Shown here: piece after piece, positions 47,621 to 56,949 of the stretch
How the letters are laid out: every line of letters starts with the position of its first letter
Numbering within the stretch: position 1 is the first letter of the stretch
Origin: Marinobacter salinus
GTDB lineage: Bacteria > Pseudomonadota > Gammaproteobacteria > Pseudomonadales > Oleiphilaceae
DNA length: 64,000 nucleotides
Direction: 5' to 3'
Assembly (NCBI RefSeq): GCF_001854125.1
Contig: NZ_CP017715.1
Location: forward strand, 1,178,001 to 1,242,000
The notes under the pieces: generated by a model
Databases searched by the model: none
Told to the model about the DNA's origin: nothing
The model's input: the letters and a program-made list of their open reading frames with translations, nothing else
Program-made: the position numbers and the translations under genes

Positions 47621-50196
47621 TCGCATTATCGGCACCCCATTCTCATTCAGGGACGAGCAAACCATTGCCCTTAGCTGCTTATACTCCCCGACAGATACCT
47701 GAGGCCCTGACGGGCCTCTTCACCTTGGCGCTAGACCTTCGGTGGAGCTGGCACCATGGTAGTGATGACCTGTGGCGTGCGATAGACCAAGAGACCTGGA
47801 GCGCCACTCGCAATGCCTGGTTGGTACTGAACAGTGTATCGATAGATTGGCTGGACTCTCTCGCCAAAGACGAAACCTTTCAGTCCCTCTATGAACGCCA
47901 GCTCGAGGATTACCATCAGTTTACCCACGCTCAGACCTGGTATTCCGACGACTGCAACGGAGAGCTGGACAACACTGTTGCCTTTTTCTGTATGGAGTAT
48001 GGACTCAGCGAATCCCTGCCCCTGTATTCCGGTGGTCTTGGTGTTCTCGCAGGCGATTACCTGAAGGCAGCCAGTGATCTGGGCGTGCCTGTGGTGGCTG
48101 TGGGGCTTCTGTTTCAGCAGGGTTACTTTCGCCAGAACATTAATGCGGAAGGTCAGCAACTGGAGTTTTACCCCTACAACGACCCAACCATGTTGCCAGT
48201 CGCGCCACTCACGGATAAGGATGGCCAATGGGTGAGGGTGGTAATTCCTTTTGCCGGGCGCAGTGTGCGGTTGCGCGCCTGGCGAGCGCAAATCGGACGA
48301 TGCCAATTACTGCTTCTGGACAGCAATGATCCCATGAACGAGCCCGGTGACCGAGGTATTACCAGCGAGCTCTACAGCAGTAAACCGGAGAAACGGCTAC
48401 AACAGGAAATTGTACTTGGTATCGGAGGGTGGAGACTCCTCCGTCAACTGGGTATTGAACCTGCCGTGTGCCACATCAATGAAGGTCACAGCGCGTTTGC
48501 ATTCCTGGAGCGTGCACTGAGCTGGAAAAATGATCACGGCACCGATTTTGAAACAGCCCGAATGGCTACCCGGGCTACCAACCTGTTTACAACCCACACC
48601 CCGGTTGCTGCCGGATTTGACCATTTTTCGCCGTCTCTTATCAGGCTTTATCTGGGGCCCTGGATGAGTAGCGCCGGATTCACGATGGATGAGCTAATGC
48701 GTCTCGGAAGCAGCAGTGGTGGGCACTCTCTGCGAGCGGAGGATGAAGCCTCCCTTAATATGGCCTATCTCGGCCTCAAATTGTGCGGGCGGATAAACGG
48801 GGTGAGTCGTATTCATCATCAGGTTACCCAGACGCTATTTCAGCCTTATTTCCCACGCTGGCCGGCGGAGGATATACCGGTAGAATACGTGACCAATGGT
48901 GTACACACACCCAGCTGGGACTCTCCGGAAGCAGACGCGCTCTGGACCATAGCCTGCGGGCAGGACCGCTGGCGCCGTCCAATGGAACTCCGGACACCCC
49001 TGGCCTCCACCTCTGATACCGACCTTTGGTCTATGCGTCATAGTCAGCGGACCCGGCTTGTGCGATACCTTCGCCACCGCCTCTCAAGCCAGCACTGTGA
49101 GCATGCCCGGGGAAACAATCCGTCGGCGGCCTGCGGCCTTTTGCTGGACAACGAAACCCTGACGCTCGGGTTCGCCCGCCGTTTTACAGACTACAAACGT
49201 CCCGACCTGCTTCTGAAAGATCCAGACCGTTTAATGGCCATGCTCAACAGCCGAGACCACCCGTTGCAGATCGTGCTTGCTGGCAAGGCCCACCCTCAGG
49301 ACCAACAGGGTAAGGAACTGATAAGGCGCTGGAAGGAGTTTGCGTTCCAGCCCGACGCTGAGGGCAAGGTTGTCTTCATTGAGGATTATGACCTGGGTGT
49401 TGCTGCCCAATTGATACAGGGCGTGGATGTGTGGCTCAACTGCCCACGTCATCCGTGGGAAGCCTGTGGCACAAGCGGCATGAAGATTCTGGTAAATGGC
49501 GGCCTGAACCTGTCCCAGTATGATGGCTGGTGGGCAGAAGCCTGGTCAGAGGATGTTGGCTGGGCGATAAGGCCGGGAGCGGATTTCGAGGAATTAAGTC
49601 GTTCAAATGAACACGACCACTCTGATGCGTTGGAGCTCTATGATCTCCTGGAGAACGACGTCATTCCTTCGTTCTATACCGTTAACGAAGAAGGGCGACC
49701 CGAGGGCTGGATCAAACGGATCAGAGCCAGTATGGACGGCCTGACGGCACGTTACTCAGCAAACCGGATGGTCCGCGAATATGTAGAAGATTTCTATCTT
49801 CCGATGGTTAAGCAAGGTGATTTCAGGACCCCTGATGTTGCCAGGGCAATGACAAGCGAATGCCGGGAGCTTGAGATGCAATGGTCACGTCTGCGTTTCA
49901 GCTCGTTTGAGGTCACGGAGTCTGACGGCAGGCAAACCTATACCGTGGATGCGTATCTGGATGGTGTTCCCGACAGCCGGGTCGCGGTGGAGCTCGTCGC
50001 CAATGCCTCGGAGTATGGGCCTCGTGAGGTCCATGAAATGACCATGAAGCATCAGCTTGAAGGTTCAGAACATGGATTTGTATATGAATGCACCGTCGCG
50101 TCACGGCCTGAAGGTCACTTTACACCACGGTTGCGGATAAGGGATGAGCGCTTGAATTTGCCACTGGAGAATGCTTCGGTACTTTGGCTGAAATGA
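47611..50196 (+). CDS. glgP: Alpha-glucan phosphorylase, GT35 (copy 2)
   Basis: A second phosphorylase of the same family, 861 residues from ATG 47611. Blocks match copy 1: FFCMEYGLSESLPLYSGGLGVLAGDYLKAASDLGVP, HINEGHSAF, TTHTPVAAGFDHF, GFARRFTDYKRPDL and EACGTSGMKILVNGGLNLSQYDGWWAEAW (PLP Lys). Copies 1 and 2 differ in many positions, so this is not a recent duplication. ATG 47611 lies inside a strong hairpin and has no ribosome site; TTG 47665 with agggacgag upstream is the better start. It follows pilZ and converges with trkH. Confidence 0.9.
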   Translation: MVAVALSAPHSHSGTSKPLPLAAYTPRQIPEALTGLFTLALDLRWSWHHGSDDLWRAIDQETWSATRNAWLVLNSVSIDWLDSLAKDETFQSLYERQLEDYHQFTHAQTWYSDDCNGELDNTVAFFCMEYGLSESLPLYSGGLGVLAGDYLKAASDLGVPVVAVGLLFQQGYFRQNINAEGQQLEFYPYNDPTMLPVAPLTDKDGQWVRVVIPFAGRSVRLRAWRAQIGRCQLLLLDSNDPMNEPGDRGITSELYSSKPEKRLQQEIVLGIGGWRLLRQLGIEPAVCHINEGHSAFAFLERALSWKNDHGTDFETARMATRATNLFTTHTPVAAGFDHFSPSLIRLYLGPWMSSAGFTMDELMRLGSSSGGHSLRAEDEASLNMAYLGLKLCGRINGVSRIHHQVTQTLFQPYFPRWPAEDIPVEYVTNGVHTPSWDSPEADALWTIACGQDRWRRPMELRTPLASTSDTDLWSMRHSQRTRLVRYLRHRLSSQHCEHARGNNPSAACGLLLDNETLTLGFARRFTDYKRPDLLLKDPDRLMAMLNSRDHPLQIVLAGKAHPQDQQGKELIRRWKEFAFQPDAEGKVVFIEDYDLGVAAQLIQGVDVWLNCPRHPWEACGTSGMKILVNGGLNLSQYDGWWAEAWSEDVGWAIRPGADFEELSRSNEHDHSDALELYDLLENDVIPSFYTVNEEGRPEGWIKRIRASMDGLTARYSANRMVREYVEDFYLPMVKQGDFRTPDVARAMTSECRELEMQWSRLRFSSFEVTESDGRQTYTVDAYLDGVPDSRVAVELVANASEYGPREVHEMTMKHQLEGSEHGFVYECTVASRPEGHFTPRLRIRDERLNLPLENASVLWLK

Positions 50197-50200
50197 GCCG

Positions 50201-51651
50201 TCAGCTTCGCCAGAATGCCGGGGAAAGCATAACCACAACACTCAGTATTTCCAGTCGCCCCATTAACATGCCAACAGAGAGAAGCCATTTGGCGCCATCG
50301 GGCAGGGTGCCAAAGTTTCCGGCCGGCCCGATAATATCGCCAAGACCAGGTCCGACGTTGGTGAGAGCCGTTAATGCACCCGACAGTGATGTCACAAAAT
50401 CCAGCTGCATTGCCGCCAATGCCACAGTCATAACCAATAAACACAGCAGGAAAATGAAGGTATAGGCAATCATTGACGAGATAATTTCATCACTTACTGC
50501 CCGACCATTATAGTTCCGCGTCAGCACCGCGCGTGGGTGCAATAACCGCATCAACTGCTCTCTGAGAATGATCAGGGATAACTGGAAACGGAAGATCTTC
50601 ATACCTCCCGCTGTTGAGCCCGAACATCCGCCGACGAACATCAGGAAGAAGAACAGGACAAAAGTCAGGGGCCCCCAGGCGGAATAATCCTCGGACGCAT
50701 AGCCCGTGGTGGTCACCACGGATGTCACGTTAAACAGCGTCGCCGTGTAGTTATGGAGAGGATCAAAGGGAATTGGTGAAACCAGCCATCGATAGAAAGT
50801 AAGAAGTGCAGGAACCACAAACAAGATTGTCAGGAAAAGGCGGACCTGCTGATCCCGGAACAACACCCCATGCTGACCATGCAGCTCCCTGACAAACAGA
50901 AAGAAAGGCAGGCTGCCTATTATCATGAACAGCGTGGCTTCCATCAGAATCAGGTCATTGAATTTGCCCATGGACATATCAGATGTGGAAAAACCACCGG
51001 TGGCGATACTCGTCAGCCCATGGTTAAACGCATCGAACATTGTCATGCCTGAAAGCCAATAGGTGACAACGGCTACCACCGAAAACAACAGGTAAACCAT
51101 CAGCAGCCCGCGACTGAGGGTTTTCATTCGTGGCAGGGCCTTATCCGTCCATTCGGACGATTCGGTTGCGAACAGGCGCATTCCCCGACGCGAAGGAAGG
51201 GCAATACGGCAACGAACATACCGATGATCCCGATTCCGCCGATCCATTGCAGGATAGACCGCCACAACAGAAGATCGCGGTCCATGGAGTCCAGGCCATG
51301 GAAAACCGTTGCCCCGGTAGTGGTGATGCCAGAAGTACCTTCAAAGAAGGCGTCCGCTGCAGAAATGTTGTTATCGCTAAGATAAAAGGGAAGGGCGGCA
51401 AAGAGGGCGATGATGAACCAACTGGAAACGGTTAGTACAAACATGTAGCGCGGCTTAAGATCTCTTGACTGGCGGTAGGTGGCAACAATCCCAACCACTC
51501 CGACAAGGCACACGATCGCCGCCGACTCCGCAAACGCCATGGCATTTGGCGCAACAGAACCAGCCAGGAAAATGACCGGAAGCGTCATGAAAATACTGAG
51601 CAGCACAAACATGACACTGACGATAAAAATTACGGGATAGAGGTTTCTCAA
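50201..51651 (-). pseudogene. trkH: Trk-type K+ transporter trkH, frameshifted
   Basis: TrkH is the channel-forming subunit of Trk potassium uptake. The N-terminal part (51651 down to about 51184) reads MRNLYPVIFIVSV through LQWIGGIGIIGMFVAVLPFLRVG. The rest (about 51185 down to 50201) is in another frame, with GMRLFATESSEWTDKALPR, selectivity-loop segments TTTGYAS, GGCSGSTAGGMK, ALTNVGPGLGDI and a normal C-terminus. Joining frames within the G-run at 51183-51186 (four G on the minus strand, five expected) restores a protein of about 483 residues, the normal TrkH length. It is therefore full-length except for one missing base. This is either a real inactivation or an assembly error. The start TTG 51651 lacks a clear ribosome site. 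Confidence 0.88.
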
Positions 51652-51862
51652 AGAATGCTCAAGCCAGCTGAACCAAGAGACGGCGTCAGAATACCTGTGG
51701 GTGCCCGCTTCCGCAAGGAAATGGGTGCCCTGGCCCTGAATTAACAGAGGATTAAATCACTGTAAATTACAGGTAAATGTGGATCTTTCTTATGGCAAAT
51801 GTCGTGCAGTTGGTGCAACTTTAAAACCTGAATACCGGTTGAATCGGTTAAGGAGAAATACC

Positions 51863-52405
51863 ATGAAACACGTACGCCCTTTAGTTCTTGTATTTACTTC
51901 CGGCCTTGTCGCTGCTGGCTCTGTCAGCGCCCAGGACATGTACAAATCCGGAGTCGGCGGCCTTTATACCGGCCTGAATTATACCTTCGTGAATCTGGAT
52001 GCTGGCGCGGAAGATGCGGATGTTGGCACGCTATCGGCAAAAGTGGGTGTCATGGCAACGCCCTTCCTGGGCGTTGAGGCTCGTGGCGGATTTGGTGTTG
52101 ATGACGACCGTATCGGGAGTGTCGACTACTCACTGGATAACTTTTTCGGCGGATATGCCACATTTAACCTGAAAAACCAATCCCCCATCACGCCCTATGC
52201 CATTCTCGGCTTTACCCGGGTCGAAGTAGAGGCGCAGTCATTTCTGGGAACGGCTACGGAAGATGAGACCGACGTTTCCTACGGGCTGGGGTTGAATATG
52301 GAGGTTGCTCCCAACGTATCTGGAAACCTTGAGTACATGCGTTATTATGATGACGAAGACGTCACCGTTGACGGACTGGGGGTTGGCGTTCAGTTCAATT
52401 TCTAG
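51863..52405 (+). CDS. Outer-membrane beta-barrel protein
   Basis: About 180 residues with a Sec signal peptide (PLVLVFTSGLVAAGSVSAQ) and a barrel of alternating hydrophobic/polar strands: GGLYTGLNYTFVNLD, VGVMATPFLGVEARGGFGV, YATFNLKNQSPITPYAILGFTRVEVEA, NLEYMRYYD, ending VGVQFNF with the terminal Phe typical of Bam-inserted barrels. It belongs to the OmpA/OprF-like beta-barrel (porin_4 or omp_b-brl) group. ATG 51863 with aggaga upstream is the start; an upstream ATG is not supported. Probably a small, non-porin outer-membrane protein. Confidence 0.85.
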   Translation: MKHVRPLVLVFTSGLVAAGSVSAQDMYKSGVGGLYTGLNYTFVNLDAGAEDADVGTLSAKVGVMATPFLGVEARGGFGVDDDRIGSVDYSLDNFFGGYATFNLKNQSPITPYAILGFTRVEVEAQSFLGTATEDETDVSYGLGLNMEVAPNVSGNLEYMRYYDDEDVTVDGLGVGVQFNF

Positions 52406-52428
52406 TTTTCAGACGATCAGGAGTTTAC

Positions 52429-53001
52429 TTGAATCACCTTGCCCACGTTTTCCTCGCACCGGACTCTCCGGAGGCGCGCGTGGGCAGTATTTTAGGGGAC
52501 TTCACCCGGGGCGTTGATGTTTCAGCGCTCCCTGTTCAGGTTCGGCATGGTGTCCGACATCACCTGGCTGTTGATGGATTCACCGATAGGCATCCTGAGG
52601 TTCTTGCCAGCAAACGGCTTTTCTCCAGAGAACGGCGTCGGTTTGCTGGCGTCGCCCTCGATATTCTCTACGATCACTATTTGTTAAGACACTGGCAACG
52701 CTTCAGTCAGGATCATCGTGATACCTTCGTTCAAACCATTTATGGGGAACTACAGAGCCTCGAGTACCTCATGCCATCGCATATGGTGAAAGTGACACGT
52801 CGTATGGTCTGGCATGACTGGTTTGGTTCTTATGAAGACCTTGAGAACATCGGTTTTGCCTTGGATCGTGTCGCCGGGCGGATTCGTTTTCCGAACCGGT
52901 TTGAAGGCATCATTGACGAAATCCGCGAAAACGACTCTGAACTGGAAAGTCGATTTCTTAGCTTTTTTCCTGAATTACAACGTTTTGCGGGAGATATTTA
53001 A
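52429..53001 (+). CDS. acpH: Acyl-carrier-protein phosphodiesterase-like protein
   Basis: AcpH removes the 4'-phosphopantetheine group from ACP. This 190-residue protein shows the family pattern NHLAHVFLA, VGSILGDFTRGVD, RHHLAVDGFTDRHPEV, and the metal-binding DILYDHYLLRHW segment (HD-like fold). The start is TTG 52429 with AGGAG seven bases upstream. Its TAA overlaps the next ATG (TAATG), so translation of the retropepsin-like gene is coupled. Confidence 0.88.
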   Translation: MNHLAHVFLAPDSPEARVGSILGDFTRGVDVSALPVQVRHGVRHHLAVDGFTDRHPEVLASKRLFSRERRRFAGVALDILYDHYLLRHWQRFSQDHRDTFVQTIYGELQSLEYLMPSHMVKVTRRMVWHDWFGSYEDLENIGFALDRVAGRIRFPNRFEGIIDEIRENDSELESRFLSFFPELQRFAGDI

Positions 53002-53612
53002 TGAGGATTATAGCGATCCTTGCACTTTCACTTGGGCTTGGGTTATCGGCAGGTAGCGTATTATCCGCCGAGTCCGGTTCCGAAGAGCCGAGAGACACAA
53101 CCGAACGTATTCCCGAGACTCTTGGTTTTGTCGAGTGGGTGGTTATGAAAGACACAGGCCTTCGGCTGAAAGCCCGACTTGATACCGGTGCAAAAACATC
53201 GTCGCTGCACGCTGTGAATGTGCAGGAGTTCCAAAGGGAAGGGCAGGAATGGGTCAGCTTCCAAATTCCCCTTGGCGATCATGAAGACCAGCCCGGTAAA
53301 GGGAACATTACGCACGATGATGTCATTCTTGAACTTGAACGCCCGGTGTACCGAACGGTCCTGATTAAAAGAAAAGGGGCTCCTTCACAGCGACGCCACG
53401 TCGTGAAAATGGAGTTCTGCATTGCCGGTACTATCCATGAAACCCAATTCTCACTGACAGACCGCGGAAACTTTTCCTATCCGGTACTCCTTGGGCGACG
53501 TTTCATGAGCGACGACAACATTCTCATAGACTCGGCTGACAGCTTCCTGGCCAAACGCGACTGCCAATTCAACACACTGGAAGAACTTGCGAAACAAGCG
53601 GACCAGGCCTGA
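53001..53612 (+). CDS. Periplasmic retropepsin-like (RimB/DUF785-type) protein
   Basis: This 203-residue protein has an N-terminal signal peptide (MRIIAILALSLGLGLSAGSVLSA) and then the family motif LKARLDTGAKTSSLHA, the active Asp-Thr-Gly of a retropepsin-like fold, followed by GNITHDDVILELERPVYRTVLIKRKG and RGNFSYPVLLGRRFM. The family is annotated as ATP-dependent zinc protease or RimK-associated; secreted members are probably peptidases or regulators. Coupled to acpH. Confidence 0.82.
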   Translation: MRIIAILALSLGLGLSAGSVLSAESGSEEPRDTTERIPETLGFVEWVVMKDTGLRLKARLDTGAKTSSLHAVNVQEFQREGQEWVSFQIPLGDHEDQPGKGNITHDDVILELERPVYRTVLIKRKGAPSQRRHVVKMEFCIAGTIHETQFSLTDRGNFSYPVLLGRRFMSDDNILIDSADSFLAKRDCQFNTLEELAKQADQA

Positions 53613-53616
53613 TGGG

Positions 53617-54366
53617 TTAGGCTAAAGACCCTTCGGAGCGCGCTGTTGCTTTCTGGAGGGCCTGGCCGAGACTGGAAAAATAAGCCTGAAAGGCAGAGGA
53701 AACGCGCTCCCGATCCGGGCCAAGTGGGTAAAGGCCCATACGGGCCTCCTCGGAATCCCGGGTGCCTTGAACCAGGAAGCTATTCCTCGGCGCCTGGTCT
53801 TCAATAAACGCTTCAAAGGCCCTGGCGCACATTTCTTCCGGATTAGCCCAATACAACCTTTGCTGAACCCGATCTGCATTTCGGGAAGCGACGAACAGTT
53901 CACTAGGGCTGGTGCCGTCTTTGTTTAAAAGGATTGCCTCGAAGCACCGAAAAAGCTGATTTGTTAGCGAGTGAGGCTTGAACTGATGGCTGGAAAGCCA
54001 CAGCGAGCTGGCAAAGGAGCCTTTTGAGGGTTGAACAAACACCTTGCTGGCAATGTAGTGATCAAAGGCATGAAACCACTCATGAGCAAGGCTACCGGCC
54101 CCGGCATTCTTGGCGAGTGCCAGCTGCCTGGTCGCCGGAATGTAATGGGCGCAGACACCAGGCTGGCCGCCAATACCGTACTGAAGGCCCAGCGTGCTTT
54201 TCAGGGAAATAACGGCCTCCGGAACCTGGAGCGTTTTCATGAGAGCCACCAGCGCGCCATGAAAACGAACCGCCGCCCGATCCCTTTCAGGCTCGGTCAC
54301 CCAACGGCCGATCTCAATACTCCTGAAATCGTATTGGCGACGGATATGTATAAATGACACGCTCAC
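53617..54366 (-). CDS. CLCA_X family / LPD-like protein, SOS-controlled
   Basis: This 249-residue protein has VPEAVISLKSTLGLQYGIGGQPG followed by HYIPATRQLALAKNAGAGSLAHEWFHAFDHY, where HEWFH is a metallopeptidase-like HExxH motif. It resembles a CLCA_X family protein and the large-polyvalent-protein LPD1 domain used in phage/plasmid polyvalent proteins; the family has no established role. A near-consensus LexA box lies 16 bases upstream of the start, so DNA damage should induce it. The start is GTG 54366 with gaggg upstream. No signal peptide is present, so it is cytoplasmic. Confidence 0.75.
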   Translation of the reverse strand: MSVSFIHIRRQYDFRSIEIGRWVTEPERDRAAVRFHGALVALMKTLQVPEAVISLKSTLGLQYGIGGQPGVCAHYIPATRQLALAKNAGAGSLAHEWFHAFDHYIASKVFVQPSKGSFASSLWLSSHQFKPHSLTNQLFRCFEAILLNKDGTSPSELFVASRNADRVQQRLYWANPEEMCARAFEAFIEDQAPRNSFLVQGTRDSEEARMGLYPLGPDRERVSSAFQAYFSSLGQALQKATARSEGSLA

Positions 54367-54381
54367 TCACTTCCCTCAGTA

Positions 54382-54401
54382 CACTGTATATATAAACAGT
54401 A
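54382..54401. promoter_or_regulatory. LexA/SOS box
   Basis: The palindrome CACTGTATATATAAACAGTA matches the gammaproteobacterial LexA consensus (TACTGTATATATATACAGTA) at 18 of 20 positions, including the CTG-N10-CAG core (54384-54399). It stands 16 bases upstream of the GTG start of the CLCA_X-like gene on the minus strand, where it would overlap the promoter. On the other side only the cytochrome c 3' region follows, so the target is the CLCA_X-like gene. Confidence 0.85.
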
Positions 54402-54471
54402 TCGTAGAGAACGAAAGAGGGCAATGCAAACAGCAGATTCACAAGGGGCAAGTACAGGTCAGCTATCCTCT

Positions 54472-54515
54472 GGCAAATGGGCCAGTGCATTCAAGAATGA
54501 CACTGGCCCATTGCC
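54472..54515 (-). terminator. Rho-independent-type hairpin after cytochrome c gene
   Basis: GGC, a one-base bulge and AATGGGCCAGTG (54472-54487) pair with CACTGGCCCATTGCC (54501-54515), giving a stem of 15 pairs with one bulged A and a 13-base loop. It lies 28 bases beyond the stop of the minus-strand cytochrome c gene and only a short T-tract follows, so termination strength is uncertain. Confidence 0.55.
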
Positions 54516-54543
54516 CGTACCAGCACACAAGGTGCGATCACCG

Positions 54544-54888
54544 TTACTCCTTCATATCGAAAATCCATTTCACAAGCTTTTCGGCCTCTTTTTGACTGAC
54601 CTCAGCGCGAGCATCCATTTCCGGCATCTTGGCAGATCCCCAGTGATCCTCACCGCCCGTGAGTACGACCTTAACCAGCCGGTCATAGTCATCCTCCATC
54701 GTGTATCTCTGAGCAATACTCGTGAAGGAAGGGGCTCTGGGCAATTCTTCACTTGTGGTGTGGCAAGCCATGCATTTCTTTTCTTCAGCCAGCTGCATGG
54801 TGGTCATGCCATGCGAGTCTGCAAGAGCCGAAAAAGACCCCAGGCAGAGGGTGCCAGCCAATGTGACTGATAAAAGTTTAGGTTTCAT
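54544..54888 (-). CDS. Small soluble c-type cytochrome
   Basis: This roughly 114-residue periplasmic protein has a cleavable signal (LLSVTLAGTLCLGSFSALA) and a single haem site CMACH in LAEEKKCMACHTT, with the axial Met in SAKMPEMDARAEVS. Size and pattern are those of cytochrome c551/c552-type electron carriers. ATG 54888 has gaggga upstream. It may feed a terminal oxidase elsewhere. Confidence 0.88.
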   Translation of the reverse strand: MKPKLLSVTLAGTLCLGSFSALADSHGMTTMQLAEEKKCMACHTTSEELPRAPSFTSIAQRYTMEDDYDRLVKVVLTGGEDHWGSAKMPEMDARAEVSQKEAEKLVKWIFDMKE

Positions 54889-55131
54889 ATCCAATCCCTC
54901 TCTGATCATCCAAATTGATTCAGACGAGATGACTGCAATTGGTCCTGTACCAATTTTGCTACCTCAAATTAAACCTAGACCAAAATTGCCGACTGAGCCA
55001 TGAACGGACGGTCTTTGGCCCTGCAAAAAAGAACGACCGGGAAAGTTGAAAATGGGCTGTTCAATCGGACACAACCCTGGCGGGCGTTAGAAAACCGAGG
55101 ATACGGTGGACTGGATATACTCTATTGCTGA

Positions 55132-56709
55132 TCACACCTTGAAACGTGCAACTTGCGTACTGAGCCCTTCTGCGAGCCGCGCCAGTTCCTGGCTGGCTGA
55201 AGAGACCTGTTCGGTGGAAGCCGCAGACTGATCGCCCACATCGCGGATCAGAGTGACGTTCTGATTGATCTCGTCCGCCACGGAGCTTTGCTCTTCAGCA
55301 GCCGTTGCAATCTGACTGTTGTACTGGCGGATCTCTTCAACCGCTTGCGCCATTTCCTGAATAACAGTACCGGCCCGTTGTGCCCGCTCAAGTGTCTGTT
55401 CCGCGAGTTTATTGCCAGTCTCCATGCTGGAAACCGATGATTCCGCACTGGCAACCAGGTTGCTGATCAGCGTTTCAATCTCGGCGGCAGAGCTTTGGGT
55501 ACGTTGAGCCAGTGACCGCACTTCATCGGCCACCACCGAGAAGCCACGCCCGTGCTCGCCAGCACGGGCCGCCTCTATAGCGGCGTTCAGTGCCAGCAGG
55601 TTGGTCTGCTCGGCAACCGACTTGATCACGTCCAGCACAGTCGCAATGTTGTTGGTTTGAGTTTGCAGACCGTTGAGCTGCTCCATCACGTTAGTACTTT
55701 GTTTATTCAGGTCTGCGACCAATTCCAGGGTTTCCCGGACGGCCTTTTCACCATTGCCGGACTTGTCGCTGGCGTGATTGGCTGCCTCAAAGGCCGCTTC
55801 CGCACTTTTTGCCACCTCATTGACCGTCGCAACCATCTCATTCATCGCAGTGGCCACCTGGTCGGTCTGGGCTTGTTGTTCTGCCACACCCTCGCTGTTC
55901 TGGTTGCTTACCGTGGAAAGCTCTTCCGAGGATGAAGCTATGCTGGAAGCACCGGTTTCGATTTCACGAATCAGTTCTCTGAGGTTCGTGATCATCGTGC
56001 CAAAGGCTGCAAGCAACTGACCGAATTCATCGCCGCGCAGGTCTTGAACATTCACCGTCAGGTCGCCTGAGGCAACCTTGTTGGCTATGCTAACCGCCTC
56101 GTTGATTGGCCGGGTGATTGATCGGGTCAGGGTCCACGCAAGGATGAAGGCAACAATGAGGGCGATCACTGTCACGATAGTGACTTCCGCAACAGCAAGG
56201 TCATATATATCCTGCAACTCTGCCTGCTCGCCCTGTTTAAGACCCTCCATTGAGTCGATGGTACTGCCTGCAACAGCGGCCATTTGCTCTTCAAGGGATC
56301 TGACAATGTCTGCCCGGCCGGAGATGCTGGACTCATACCGTTTGAGCAGTTCCTCAAAGGACCGGACACCGTCAAGGATCTGTTCTGCCTGCTGCTGGTC
56401 CTCGCTGTCAGCCTGTTGCATATCAATCAGGGGCGTCACAGCAGCTTTAGCCTCACCGAGGTACTTGAGCGCGCGCTGGATATACTTGGGGTCCTGTGTG
56501 ATTGTGAAGTTCTTCTCGGCCCTTTCTGCCTCCAGCAATCCGATTTCTGCCTCGTTGGCGTGTTTTACTATCAAAACGCCGCGATTATAGTCATTAAGCG
56601 AAAAAATCCCGACAGCAGACACAATGGCGAGCAGTATCAGGAGAATAGCAAAGCTGCCCGCCAGCTTTTTACCTACGGCCAGGTTCCCAAAAAAATGTTT
56701 CAGTGACAT
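55132..56709 (-). CDS. Methyl-accepting chemotaxis protein with four-helix sensor
   Basis: This 525-residue receptor has a short periplasmic helical ligand domain (about 35-185) between two membrane segments (about 15-35 and 180-205), of the 4HB/HBM kind; it contains [27 protein letters not shown] is [23 protein letters not shown], followed by a signalling domain with [23 protein letters not shown]. The start is ATG 56709 after agga. It is an orphan receptor here. Confidence 0.92.
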   Translation of the reverse strand: MSLKHFFGNLAVGKKLAGSFAILLILLAIVSAVGIFSLNDYNRGVLIVKHANEAEIGLLEAERAEKNFTITQDPKYIQRALKYLGEAKAAVTPLIDMQQADSEDQQQAEQILDGVRSFEELLKRYESSISGRADIVRSLEEQMAAVAGSTIDSMEGLKQGEQAELQDIYDLAVAEVTIVTVIALIVAFILAWTLTRSITRPINEAVSIANKVASGDLTVNVQDLRGDEFGQLLAAFGTMITNLRELIREIETGASSIASSSEELSTVSNQNSEGVAEQQAQTDQVATAMNEMVATVNEVAKSAEAAFEAANHASDKSGNGEKAVRETLELVADLNKQSTNVMEQLNGLQTQTNNIATVLDVIKSVAEQTNLLALNAAIEAARAGEHGRGFSVVADEVRSLAQRTQSSAAEIETLISNLVASAESSVSSMETGNKLAEQTLERAQRAGTVIQEMAQAVEEIRQYNSQIATAAEEQSSVADEINQNVTLIRDVGDQSAASTEQVSSASQELARLAEGLSTQVARFKV

Positions 56710-56949
56710 CAACAAGAGTCCTCATATTATAAGACAGTGAAAACATTAGAATTATTTAATAATGAGTAGATGTCTTTACGAACTTTGTCCAGACTTGGAT
56801 CTCTTTTGTATCACTAAAACGCAGTGCTTAGGGCTCTGCTCCGTTCACTTCTGGTGCTGTCAAAAAAGCTCGAAGCCTTGTACGTGGAAGACCCGGACAG
56901 CAGCGAGGACAACTGACGCCGCTGACCGAACGTGCAAGGCCCTGGAGCT

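Noticed and set aside
51150..51220. Programmed ribosomal frameshift in trkH
   Set aside because: There is no slippery heptamer with a following structure that I can see; TrkH is not known to use frameshifting, so a deletion or sequencing error is simpler.
54424..54870. Plus-strand 148-aa open frame downstream of the SOS box
   Set aside because: It lies antisense to the cytochrome c gene and across a hairpin, with no domain; the SOS box points to the minus-strand gene.
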